From: Chloroflexota bacterium | GTDB taxonomy: Bacteria; Chloroflexota; Dehalococcoidia; DSTF01; JACRBR01 | Assembly: GCA_028872875.1 (NCBI GenBank) | Contig: JAGWOC010000014.1 | Coordinates: forward strand, 1 to 57,515 | Length of the DNA stretch: 57,515 nucleotides | Direction of reading: 5' to 3' | Shown here: positions 6,281-15,334 of the stretch, piece by piece | Position numbering within the stretch: the first letter of the stretch is position 1 | How the letters are laid out: each line of letters opens with the position of its first letter | Notes under the pieces: model-generated | Told to the model about the DNA's origin: nothing | Database searches by the model: none | What the model saw: the letters and a program-made list of their open reading frames with translations, nothing else | Position numbers and translations under genes: made by a program

Positions 6281-9200
6281 CTACCGCCGCCGTCTGAGGG
6301 CCACCACGCCCGCGAGGCCGCCGGCCAGCAGCAGCGCCGCCACGGCGAGGCTGAACGCCGCGCCGGTGCGCGCCGAGCCGCTGCCCGTGCCAGGCAGCCG
6401 GATGGGCCCCCGGGCCGCGGCGAGCACGGTGCTCACCGGCGTTGTCGTCGTTCCGGGCGTGGGCGATCGGGCGGGGGCTGTGGCAGTCGCTGTGGGCGTG
6501 GCCGTCGCGGCCGGGACGATGATCGCCGCCGCACCAGCGGTGGCGGTGGCCGTGGGGCTTGCCGTGGTCGTGCGCGTGGCGGTGGGCGACGGCGTGGCGG
6601 TCGCAGAGGGCGTGGCCGTGCGCGTGGCGGTGGGCGACGGCGTGGCGGTCGCGGTGGGCGTGGCCGTACGCGTGGCGGTCGGCGACGGCGTGGCGGTCGC
6701 GGCGGGCGCTGGCGTGCGCGTCGCCGCGGGCGAGGCCGTCGCCGTGTTGGTTGGGCTGGCGATCGCGGTCGGCGTCGTGGTCGCAGTAGCTGTCGGACTG
6801 GCGCTCGGCGTCGCGGTGGCGGTGGCCACCGCGGTCGATGTCGGGGTCGGGCTGGCGGTCGCCGTGGCAACCGCGGTCGCCGTCGCTGTCGACGTAGCGG
6901 TCGCGGTGCTCGTGGCGGTCGCGGCGGGCGACGGCGTGGGGGTCGGTGCGGTCGCACCCGAGCAGGTGCGGCTGTAGAAGGTGTCGACGCCCAGCCCGGG
7001 GAGCAGCTCCTGCCACAAGACGTGCAGCGCGCCGGCCTGCCCGCGGAGCACCGGGCCGTACACCCCATTGTCGTTGGGCTGCGCCGGCCGCACGAAGGTC
7101 GCGGCGCCGTCCGTGCTGACGCTCACCAGCAGGTTGCCGACGGCCACCGGGTGCCACGCGAGGAAGACGGACCCCCCGCTCACGATGACCCGCGGATCCC
7201 GGTGCCCGGAGCCCGCCGGGGCCAGCGGGGCGCCGAAGCTCGCGCCGCCGTCGTGGCTGGCGGCGACGAACAGCGAAGTCCCTGCCTGCCCCGTCCAGGC
7301 GGCGTACACGTCGGCGCCCGAGGCGGCGATCGACGCGGCGAACCCGCCATCTTCGCTGTTGAGCTTGACGCGGGGGCCGAAGCTCGCGCCCCCGTCGCTG
7401 CTCTTGCGCAGGGAGATGCCGCCAGGAGACAGCAGGCTCTCCCAGACCACGTACACGTCTCGCCCGGACACCGCCATCACCGGGTGTAGCGAATATGGAT
7501 CCCCTCCCAGGTCGATGGGCGCCGAGAACGTGGCGCCGCGGTCAGCGCTGCGCCGGAAGTACACGCGGTACTGACCGTTGTTGTTGTTGTCCCAGAGGAG
7601 GTACAGGTCATCGCCTGACGCCTGGAACGCGAAGGGGTTGTACGCTCCGTTGAATCCGGGCTGATCCGTCAGGCTCACAAGCGGGCCAAATGTGACTCCG
7701 GCATCCCCGCTCACCCGCACGTAGTTTTGCCTGGGGGATCCGGGGCCGCCATTGAATAGCGTGTACACAGTGTCGCCGGAGACCGCCACGCCGGTGCTGC
7801 CGAAATAATCCACGCCCGGCATGCCGGTGACCGTCGGCGGGCCAAACGTGGCGCCGAAGTCTCTGCTGACGGCGACGTACCCGTACCCAACAAATCGGTT
7901 GACCTCGTAGATCTGCTTCGTCCATGCGACGTACACGTTGGCGCCCTCAGCGGCCACCGACGCTACATTCGGCGCGCTGTCGAGCACGACCTTCGGCCCG
8001 AAGGTGACGCCGCCGTCGGCGCTGGCGCGGAACACCAGTCCCTGGGTCTCGCCCCATGCAGCGTAGACGTGGTCGCCGGCGATGGCGATCCGTTGCGGCG
8101 ATGCCGACCCGTGCGGCGCGTTGCTCAGGTTGACCGGCGTGGTGAGGCAGACGCCCGGCTGCGGGAGGGGCGGCGCCAGGGTTCGGTCGCGGAGGAAGAC
8201 GTCGGCCACGCCGTTCGTGTCGCCGGGCACGACGTTGGGCGCCCCCGAGGTGAAGGCGATGAAGCGCCCGTCGCCGCTGACGCCCGGCCTGGCGTCGCCG
8301 GGGGCGACCGCCGGGCTGCCGTCGTCGCCGACGCTGCCGCGTTCCGTTACGCTCGTGCCGAGGTCGTGGACGTACACGTAACCCGCGGGCGGCGCGCCGT
8401 CGCGGACGAGGGTCGCCGCCGACCAGAAGGCAACGGTACGGCCGTCGCCACTGATCGCCGGGACCCCGCTCGAGTTGTCGGTCTGGGCGCCGGAGGTGAA
8501 CACGCTGACACGCCGCGTCGCCGCGCCGCCCGGCTCGTCGAAGACGCCGTTGCCGTCGGCGTCGCGGTCGCGGACGAAGATGTCCCCCTGCCGGTTCGTG
8601 TCGCCCGCCACGAGGTTCGTCGCGGCCGAGGTGAACGCCACAGAGCGGCCGTCGGCGCTGATCGCCGGCTGGAAGCTGGAATTATCGCCCTGCGCCCCGG
8701 CGCCGCCGACGCTGACGCGCACCGTCACGCCGGTGCGCAGGTCGTACGCGAAGACGTCCTTCGCGCGGTTCGTGTCGCCAGCGACCAGGTTGGTCGCGTC
8801 CGATTCGAACGCCACGTAGCGTCCGTCCGCGCTGAGCACCGGGCTGTCGCTGTCCCCGTCCCCCCAGAGGCCCGCGGTGGATATGCTGGCGCTACGCGTC
8901 GTACCCGTGGAGCGGTCCCGTACGAAAATGTCCTGCATGCCGTTGACGTCGCCGGCCACCAGGTTCGTCGCCCTCGACCGGAACGTGACGAGCCGTCCGT
9001 CGCCGCTGAGCGACGGCGTGCAGCCGAATCCGTTTGCGGAGCCGCCGGCCGGGTCGACGTCCACCCGCTCGGTGACGCCGGTCGCCACCGTGTGCACGAA
9101 GATCCCGTCGGGCGAACAGAACGCCACGACGCGACCATCCGCGCTGATCGCGGGCGCGAACGACGGCCAGACCTTTTGCGAGCCATCGCTGTTGACGCTC

Positions 9201-12200
9201 ACGCGCACGGTCGTGCCCGCCTGCCGGTCGCGCAGGAAGATGTCCTGGTAGCCGTTCGTGTCGCCCGGGACCAGGTTGTCCGCCTCGGACGCAAACACGA
9301 CGTAGCGCCCGTCGGCGCTCATCGCCGGCACGCCGCTCGCCCGGTTCCCCTCGACGCCAGCGCTGGACACGCTGACGAGTGTCGTGACGCCCGACGAAGG
9401 GCGCGCGGTCGCGGTAGGCGTGGCGGTGGCCGTCGCGGTCGCGCTCGGCGTCGGCGTCGGCGTCGTGGTGCTGGTCGCCGTCGGCGTAGCGGTGGGTGGC
9501 GCCGCGGCCATTAGCGGGCGCGCAAGCTCGAGCTGCCGGCCCGCGCCGTCGGTCGCGCGGAGCTTGAGGGTGAAGGCGCCGGCGGCGTAGGCGTGGTCGA
9601 AGCTGGCGCCGGGCGCCAGCGTCTGCGGCGCTGTGCCGTCGCCGGGATCGAGCACGGCGGCCAGCGGCGCGCCGGCAGCGTCGCGCGAGCGGTTGGTGAG
9701 CCGGACGAGGTCGCCCGCTAGCGGGCTCGCCGGGAAGAGCGCGAGCGCCGGCACGGGCAGTGCGCCGGGCGCGAGCGCCTGCGGCGCCGCCAGCGGCGCC
9801 GGCGCCAGCGGCGCGGGAGACACAGACGAGGCCACCGCCGCCGGGCGCACGGCGATGTCCAGCGGGGCAATTCGCAGGGGCGGCGGCAGCTCCGTGGAGG
9901 CGGCAGCTTCACCCGCCGGCGGCGCGAGCGCAGAGGACGACGGGAACGCGCCGGGGAAGCCCTGTGCCGCCGACGGCACGGGCCGCTCGGGGGACCCGGA
10001 CACCGCCGCGACCGCCGCGACGGGCGGTACGGCCGCTCGGTCAGCCGCGAGCGGTGTGCCGGCGGGCGCCGCGTTGGCCGAAGCGGCGCCCGCCGGGAGC
10101 AGCGCCGGACAGTCGATGATGTCGCCGAAGCTCGTCGCCCAGAACCAGACGACGCCCTGCTGCCGGGCGATGCCGATGGCGCGCCAGCGCGGGTCGATCA
10201 TGTTCTCGTTGTGGCCCGCGAGCGACCCTCTCCAGCCGAAGATGACGCTCTTCGCGGTCTGGAAGTCGCGGGCCAGGTTCTCGCCCACCGCCGCCGACGC
10301 CGGGTATCCCGCGTCCCTGGCCCGCTTGCCAGGCGTGCTCCCATCCGACCCGGTGTGGTCGAGGAAGTCCTTTGTGGCCATGTCGGCGACGTGCCGGCGC
10401 GCGGCCCTCGTCAGCGACGGCGAGACGGACAGCGGCGCGGCGCCGTTCTGGGCGCGATAGATGTTGATCAGCCCAAGGAACGCCTGCTCCTCGCTGTCCA
10501 GGGACACGGTGGGGTCGCACGTGAGCGTCGGCGCGGGCGGCGGTGGCGGCGGCGGCGGCCCGGGGAGGATCGTGACGGTCGCGCTGTCGGAAGCCGAGGC
10601 GCCGTCCTTGTCGGTGACGGTCAGCGTGAACAGATAGCTCCCGACCGGCAGGCCGCCGATGTCGAAGGTGCCCGTCGCGGGGGTGGACAGCGTCCCCTGG
10701 ATGGGCGCGACGCCCGGGATCGTGGTCGTCAGCGTGTAGTCCAGCGCCTTCTTATCTTCGGTCCCGGGGTCTGTGGCGCGGTACGGCACCTTGACCGGCT
10801 TGCTGGCTTCGGCGCTGGCATCGTCGATCTGGACCTCCGGCGGGAGGTTCCTCACAACGACGGGCTTGGTGATGCTGTTCGTCGCGCCGTCGGCGTCGGT
10901 CACCGTGAGCGTCACCGTGAACGTCCCGTTGTCGGCGAACGTCAGCGCCGTGTCGGATTCGGTCCTCGTCCTGCCGTCACTGAAGTCCCAGCGCCACGAC
11001 ACGATGTTGTTCTCGTCATCGGTCGAACGGTCACGGAAGAAGACCATCCGGCCCTCGCCGGGAGATGCGGGCGCGAACGAGAAGTCCGCCTTCGGTGGAT
11101 GGTTCACCGAACAGTCCGGCAGCGTCAGCGTGAGCGGCGGCGCGTTGCCGTCGGTGATCGCCGCGGCGAAGGCGTACTGGCGGCGGATGAGGCCAGGGCC
11201 GACGGGCATGGGGCGGTCGCCGGCGGCGTAGGTCAGCTTGCGCGTCAGGTCATCCACGCCGGGCGGGAAATACGGGGAGGGCGTCGCCGCCCGGTAGCCA
11301 AGGCTCGTCGTCAGGTCCCTTTCGAATGTGCCGCAGAACGCATACGGCGCGAGCGTGCCGTCGACGTTGCGCCGGAAGAAGACCGGGCGCGAGGCATCCG
11401 CCGCGTAGCGGAGCGCCGAGCCGTCTCCGCGCGGGACGAGCAGGAGGTCGCTCATCGTGTCCGCCAGCTCCACCGGCTTCTCGGTGCCGCTGATGAGCCC
11501 GGTGCTCAACGCGTGCTGGTACGGCAGCTCGGCGACCGCGCCGAGTCCGTCCAGGCGCACGCCATCGGCGCTCTCCTCCAGCCGGACCGCCGGCGGCAGA
11601 CCGTAGTTCTGGTAGTGCTTGACGTCACCGGCCAAGACCTGCCAGATGCTCGCCTTGCTCCCTGTCCGTACGTTGGTACCGTCCGGATTGCTGAGGGTGA
11701 AGGCGGCCTTCGACCGGTTCGTGCTCTGCAGCACCTCTTCGCTGAGGAAGAAACGTGCGCCGCCGCCGCTCAAGGTGCCCGACCGCTTCAGCCCCGACGA
11801 GGGCGCGTCCAGCTCCAGCCGGGACTGGTCAATGCAGTACTCGACCACCCCGGCGACGGCGCAGTCCGGCATGGTCGGCGGCCGGGCGGCGGGCCAGCGG
11901 CTGCTTCCCTCCTGGAACCACAGCAGGGTGGTCTGCTGCCACAGGTAGGTGACCCTCACGGGCGGCACCACGCGCACCGTCACGTCGCGCTTCGCCTGCC
12001 GGCCCGGCGTCAGCTCCACGGTCGCCGTCACCTTGTAGTCCTGCACCAGCGTGCCGGCGACGAGCCCGGTCGCGACGCGGCCGCTGGCGTCCGTGCCGCC
12101 GGAGGCGACGGTGAGCGACGCGTGCGCACCGCCGCCGGGCGCGACGGAGAAGGCGACGTGCTTGCCGGCCGCCGGCGCGCCGCCACACTCCCTGACAGTC

Positions 12201-15052
12201 GCCGTGATCTTCGAGCGGCTGGTCCCATCCGGGACAAGGGTGGCCGGCCTGGCCGTGAGCGACAGGTTCGAGCAGAGGTCGACGCGCTGGTCGTCGCCGG
12301 AGGGTAGATTGCTCCAGCGCACTGGCGTCGAGGCCAGCAGGCTGCCGTCCAGCGCCGTCGCCTCCGCCGTCACCTCCAGGTCCGGCCCCACGGGCACGGT
12401 GACGACCATGAAATGGTCGGCCAGGTCCGCCGGCGGGAGGCCCAGGGTGCGGGCTGGCAGCAGCGCCCCGGTGTCGAGCCGCCGCACCTTGACCTGCACC
12501 TCGGTCGCGCCCGCCGTGAAGAAGTCGTCGGCGTGGATCTCGAGGTCGGCCGACTCCAGGAGCCCCGAGAGGTCTGCGGCCGTCCATCCCTCCGTGAGAG
12601 CGGGGTCGGCCGGCCACTGGCTCTTCAGCACGCCAAGATCGGTCATGCGGGTGCTCTCGGCGCGCGTCGCGGCGGGCGACCCATCGGCCTTCAGGGGCAT
12701 CCAGGCCTCGGCGAAGCGGTCGATCTTGCCGTCGCCGTTGAAGTCGAAGCGGGGGAACGTGTCCTCGGGTGTCGGGCACTTCGCGTTGACCGGGTCGTAG
12801 ACGCAGCCGTCGAAGTTCAGGTCCTTCTTCGGGTGGCCGGCGAGGCCAAGGTCGTTGAGGGTGATCGCGGCGATACCTGGACACCCCGGCATCGCCGCTG
12901 CCTCGCACGTCTGGAGCCAGGCGTCGCGGAAGCGGCGGAAGTCGCGCATGTCGACCTTGCCGTCGGGGTCGGTGCGATACGCCTCCGTCCGCCCGTACGT
13001 CGTCGCGAAGCCCGGGCGCGCGCTCTGCTGCGTGTCGGCGACGTTGGAGGCGGCCGTACGGTCCAGCTTCACCCGGCGGTTGCCGTCGGCGGTCATGTCG
13101 TTGACGTCGACCAGCGCTTTCGCCGCGCCGGGCACGCCGAGCAGCGAGTCGAACACATCCAGGCGGGGGGCGGCGCCGCCGGTCGTGTCGCGCGCGGCGC
13201 CTTCGAGCAGCCGCTGGCGGACCTGCAGCGCCGTCAGGTTCGGCTCGAACGCCAGCAGGTAGCCAATAGCGGCAACCACCGCAGGTGCCGCCATCGACGT
13301 GCCGTCCTTGAGCCCGTACTGGTTACCGCGCACCGTGCTGTAGATGTCCACGCCGGGCGCCGAGATGTCGCCCGTGGACTCCGAGAAGGTCGCGAGCGCG
13401 AGGGCGTTGTCGTGCGCCTCGACGACGACGGGCGGCGCCAGCATCGCGTCCGTCCAGTGGCGCGCCGCCCACCCGAACCCGGACGCGAGACCCGCGTCGA
13501 TGACAATCCCGGCCCCGGGGCAGCCGTTGTTGTCGGGGTCGGACGCGGTTAGCTCCACCGGTGAGATGACGCCGTCCCCATTGACGTCGATGGCCGCCGG
13601 GCAGAAGTCATTGCTCTCGTTCCCCGCCGCCTGCACGATGAGCACCTCGTTGGCGGCGGCGCGCTCAGCGATCGTCCGGTAGAGTCGTCCGGTGTGGAGC
13701 CAGCCTGTCAGCCATCCGTCCTCGTTGTTCCACGTGCACCAGTCGGTCGAGCCCGGCAGCCCGTCGTCGGCGGCGCCCGGGCCGCAGGCCTTCCGCGGGT
13801 GCGCCGTCCACCATCTGCTGAGCGTGACTGCGGGTCCCGCGCTGTAGTTGATGACGCGCAGCCCCGGGAGGTCGACGGCCTTCCTGTCCAGGACAAGGTT
13901 GAACACGTCCGGCGACTCCAGCGGGTTCAGCGGGAATGCCATCATCCGCGCGAGCGGGTTGCCGCCGCTGACGCCGAGCGAGCGCGTCGGGCTCGAGCCG
14001 TCGTTGTCGTAGTCCGCGCCGATGATCCCGGCGACGTGGTTTCCGTGCGCGTCCACCTTGTTCGCCGTGCACGCGCCGCTGGCGTTGCAGACCTGGCCGA
14101 TGACCATGGCGCTGAGGTCATCGTGCTTCTCAAACCCGTCCACCTCGATGATGCCGGTGGTCACCTGGGCGGCACGCAGCCGTGCCGCCTCCAGCAGGTT
14201 CCACGCCGGCGGGAAGCGGGCGGCCTCGAGGTTCCAGTTCATCCCGGCACCCGTCAGCGTGCCGCCCGGCGTCGGCACCACGTCCCAGCGCCAGCCCGCG
14301 AACGCGGGGGTAGCTGTGGTGTCAGGGACGCGCGGCACGGCGCGGTTCGACGCCTGGAGGTCCGGCGCGGCGAAACGCACGGCCGCGCTGGCGCGTAGTT
14401 GCGCGACGGCCGCGTCCACCACGGAGAAGTCCGCGCTGTCCCCGGCGGTTACCATCAGCAGCCCGAAGTCCGGGATGCCGCCTACCACCGGCGTCCCCGC
14501 CGCCTGCAGCAACGCGTTCGCCTGCGCGACCGTGGTCTGCGGCAGGAACCCCAGCAGGATCTTCGTGCGCGACGCGCGCACCGCGAGCCGCGGGTGCACC
14601 GAGATATCGGCAGGGTCTACGGGGGGTAGACCGCCGTGCGGGATGTGTGCGTTCGCCGGGTCGCCCGCCGGCCCGGCGAGGCCGCTCACGGCCCCCTGCA
14701 GCGTGCCCTTCAGCGCCGGCGTCCTGGCCGAGGCATAGGTGTGTGCGCCCGGCACCGAGAGCGCGATGCTGAAGCCGGCGCCGGGCTGCAGGTCGCCCGA
14801 GTCGAAGAGCCCGCTGTCCGCGGTGACGGTCTGCACGACGCTCGACCGGTTCGTCCAGTGCACGCCCTGGCCCGGGAGGACGCTGACGGACGCCGGCACG
14901 AACCCCGCTTCGGTGATGTCGATGGCCAGGTCTATAGCAACCGCGTTCGGAGAGGAGAGGCGCGAGGCGCGGCCACCCGAAACCAGCGACGCCGCCAGGG
15001 CCACCGCGACCAGGCACGCAGCCACCGGACGGACGCGGCGCGCTGCAGCCAT
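6281..15052 (-). CDS. Giant multidomain subtilase with CAP, PKD, beta-propeller and LPGTG anchor
   Basis: A 2923-residue secreted protein. Order: signal peptide (1-30); cupredoxin-like domain (about 45-130) without obvious copper ligands; S8 subtilase (about 265-640) with Asp305 (EVDGF), His339 (HGNHVAG) and Ser586 (GTSMAAP), plus AAGNES for the oxyanion Asn; EF-hand/dockerin-like segments (DFNGDGKID); Ig/invasin-like repeats; a PKD domain from about 1320; a CAP domain (about 1518-1646: NIYRAQNG, GENLARDF, GHNENMI); Pro/Ala linker; six or more TolB-like propeller blades (about 1880-2295, repeating GDTNG..DIFLRDR); BNR/sialidase-like repeats (about 2300-2700, repeating VYAAW and SADGGVTFGP); a Thr/Pro repeat linker; and LPGTG (2886-2890), a hydrophobic helix and RRRR. 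All three catalytic residues are present. Likely cell-wall-anchored by a sortase encoded elsewhere. Substrate unknown. Confidence 0.9.
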   Translation of the reverse strand: MAAARRVRPVAACLVAVALAASLVSGGRASRLSSPNAVAIDLAIDITEAGFVPASVSVLPGQGVHWTNRSSVVQTVTADSGLFDSGDLQPGAGFSIALSVPGAHTYASARTPALKGTLQGAVSGLAGPAGDPANAHIPHGGLPPVDPADISVHPRLAVRASRTKILLGFLPQTTVAQANALLQAAGTPVVGGIPDFGLLMVTAGDSADFSVVDAAVAQLRASAAVRFAAPDLQASNRAVPRVPDTTATPAFAGWRWDVVPTPGGTLTGAGMNWNLEAARFPPAWNLLEAARLRAAQVTTGIIEVDGFEKHDDLSAMVIGQVCNASGACTANKVDAHGNHVAGIIGADYDNDGSSPTRSLGVSGGNPLARMMAFPLNPLESPDVFNLVLDRKAVDLPGLRVINYSAGPAVTLSRWWTAHPRKACGPGAADDGLPGSTDWCTWNNEDGWLTGWLHTGRLYRTIAERAAANEVLIVQAAGNESNDFCPAAIDVNGDGVISPVELTASDPDNNGCPGAGIVIDAGLASGFGWAARHWTDAMLAPPVVVEAHDNALALATFSESTGDISAPGVDIYSTVRGNQYGLKDGTSMAAPAVVAAIGYLLAFEPNLTALQVRQRLLEGAARDTTGGAAPRLDVFDSLLGVPGAAKALVDVNDMTADGNRRVKLDRTAASNVADTQQSARPGFATTYGRTEAYRTDPDGKVDMRDFRRFRDAWLQTCEAAAMPGCPGIAAITLNDLGLAGHPKKDLNFDGCVYDPVNAKCPTPEDTFPRFDFNGDGKIDRFAEAWMPLKADGSPAATRAESTRMTDLGVLKSQWPADPALTEGWTAADLSGLLESADLEIHADDFFTAGATEVQVKVRRLDTGALLPARTLGLPPADLADHFMVVTVPVGPDLEVTAEATALDGSLLASTPVRWSNLPSGDDQRVDLCSNLSLTARPATLVPDGTSRSKITATVRECGGAPAAGKHVAFSVAPGGGAHASLTVASGGTDASGRVATGLVAGTLVQDYKVTATVELTPGRQAKRDVTVRVVPPVRVTYLWQQTTLLWFQEGSSRWPAARPPTMPDCAVAGVVEYCIDQSRLELDAPSSGLKRSGTLSGGGARFFLSEEVLQSTNRSKAAFTLSNPDGTNVRTGSKASIWQVLAGDVKHYQNYGLPPAVRLEESADGVRLDGLGAVAELPYQHALSTGLISGTEKPVELADTMSDLLLVPRGDGSALRYAADASRPVFFRRNVDGTLAPYAFCGTFERDLTTSLGYRAATPSPYFPPGVDDLTRKLTYAAGDRPMPVGPGLIRRQYAFAAAITDGNAPPLTLTLPDCSVNHPPKADFSFAPASPGEGRMVFFRDRSTDDENNIVSWRWDFSDGRTRTESDTALTFADNGTFTVTLTVTDADGATNSITKPVVVRNLPPEVQIDDASAEASKPVKVPYRATDPGTEDKKALDYTLTTTIPGVAPIQGTLSTPATGTFDIGGLPVGSYLFTLTVTDKDGASASDSATVTILPGPPPPPPPPAPTLTCDPTVSLDSEEQAFLGLINIYRAQNGAAPLSVSPSLTRAARRHVADMATKDFLDHTGSDGSTPGKRARDAGYPASAAVGENLARDFQTAKSVIFGWRGSLAGHNENMIDPRWRAIGIARQQGVVWFWATSFGDIIDCPALLPAGAASANAAPAGTPLAADRAAVPPVAAVAAVSGSPERPVPSAAQGFPGAFPSSSALAPPAGEAAASTELPPPLRIAPLDIAVRPAAVASSVSPAPLAPAPLAAPQALAPGALPVPALALFPASPLAGDLVRLTNRSRDAAGAPLAAVLDPGDGTAPQTLAPGASFDHAYAAGAFTLKLRATDGAGRQLELARPLMAAAPPTATPTATSTTTPTPTPSATATATATPTATARPSSGVTTLVSVSSAGVEGNRASGVPAMSADGRYVVFASEADNLVPGDTNGYQDIFLRDRQAGTTVRVSVNSDGSQKVWPSFAPAISADGRVVAFCSPDGIFVHTVATGVTERVDVDPAGGSANGFGCTPSLSGDGRLVTFRSRATNLVAGDVNGMQDIFVRDRSTGTTRSASISTAGLWGDGDSDSPVLSADGRYVAFESDATNLVAGDTNRAKDVFAYDLRTGVTVRVSVGGAGAQGDNSSFQPAISADGRSVAFTSAATNLVAGDTNRQGDIFVRDRDADGNGVFDEPGGAATRRVSVFTSGAQTDNSSGVPAISGDGRTVAFWSAATLVRDGAPPAGYVYVHDLGTSVTERGSVGDDGSPAVAPGDARPGVSGDGRFIAFTSGAPNVVPGDTNGVADVFLRDRTLAPPLPQPGVCLTTPVNLSNAPHGSASPQRIAIAGDHVYAAWGETQGLVFRASADGGVTFGPKVVLDSAPNVASVAAEGANVYVAWTKQIYEVNRFVGYGYVAVSRDFGATFGPPTVTGMPGVDYFGSTGVAVSGDTVYTLFNGGPGSPRQNYVRVSGDAGVTFGPLVSLTDQPGFNGAYNPFAFQASGDDLYLLWDNNNNGQYRVYFRRSADRGATFSAPIDLGGDPYSLHPVMAVSGRDVYVVWESLLSPGGISLRKSSDGGASFGPRVKLNSEDGGFAASIAASGADVYAAWTGQAGTSLFVAASHDGGASFGAPLAPAGSGHRDPRVIVSGGSVFLAWHPVAVGNLLVSVSTDGAATFVRPAQPNDNGVYGPVLRGQAGALHVLWQELLPGLGVDTFYSRTCSGATAPTPTPSPAATATSTATATSTATATAVATATASPTPTSTAVATATATPSASPTATATTTPTAIASPTNTATASPAATRTPAPAATATPSPTATRTATPTATATPSPTATRTATPSATATPSPTATRTTTASPTATATAGAAAIIVPAATATPTATATAPARSPTPGTTTTPVSTVLAAARGPIRLPGTGSGSARTGAAFSLAVAALLLAGGLAGVVALRRRR
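6555..6725. repeat. 48-bp tandem repeat coding the Thr/Pro stalk
   Basis: The unit around GCGTGGCGGTGGGCGACGGC recurs with an exact 48-bp period (anchor points 6571, 6619 and 6667), about 3.5 copies with few mismatches. On the leftward strand it encodes a 16-residue Ala/Thr/Pro/Ser/Arg repeat in the linker before the LPGTG signal. Such minisatellites change copy number easily, so stalk length may vary among strains. Confidence 0.75.
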
Positions 15053-15091
15053 CGCTTACTCCGTCTCTCAGCCCGCGCGCGAGGCTGGTTG

Positions 15092-15107
15092 TGTGAGGAA
15101 CCTCACA
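15092..15107. promoter_or_regulatory. Operator-like inverted repeat upstream of the giant gene
   Basis: TGTGAGG-AA-CCTCACA: perfect 7-bp arms with a 2-bp centre, 40 bases before the giant gene's ATG and just downstream of its candidate -10. Placement is right for a repressor site or a 5'-UTR element. The cognate regulator is unknown. Confidence 0.45.
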
Positions 15108-15126
15108 TATTTGTGGTGCTGGCACA

Positions 15127-15155
15127 ACCCTAGTGGAAAGAACCAAATCCGTCAA
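15127..15155 (-). promoter_or_regulatory. Candidate housekeeping promoter for the giant subtilase gene
   Basis: On the leftward strand TTGACG (15155-15150) and TAGGGT (15132-15127) are separated by 17 bases, 75 bases before the start codon. The -35 matches the consensus at five of six positions, the -10 at three of six. Confidence 0.4.
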
Positions 15156-15334
15156 TTGGCTGCTGTCAATCGGGTAGAGGTGGCGCCACGCCATGTGCCG
15201 CCATCCTACCTGCGGAAGCGCGCACCGATTCCCTGACGCCCCCTGCCGATGGATCGGCTGTACAGCGTGCTGGGCGTGACAGCGGCTCCAGCGACACCAG
15301 TGTCGGCCTCGGGATCCCGCGGCGAGCGCGCAGA

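Noticed and set aside
6555-6725. CRISPR array
   Set aside because: The 48-bp units are contiguous, without unique spacers, and lie inside a coding frame for Thr/Pro repeats. No cas genes are in the window.
6140-14738. Long rightward frames opposite the giant gene (for example 6140-7489, 8069-9514, 10211-12307 and 12413-13552)
   Set aside because: They are antisense to a frame with clear protease, PKD, CAP and propeller domains. Their products are Arg/Gly/Ala-rich with no recognisable fold, as expected from a GC-rich complementary strand.
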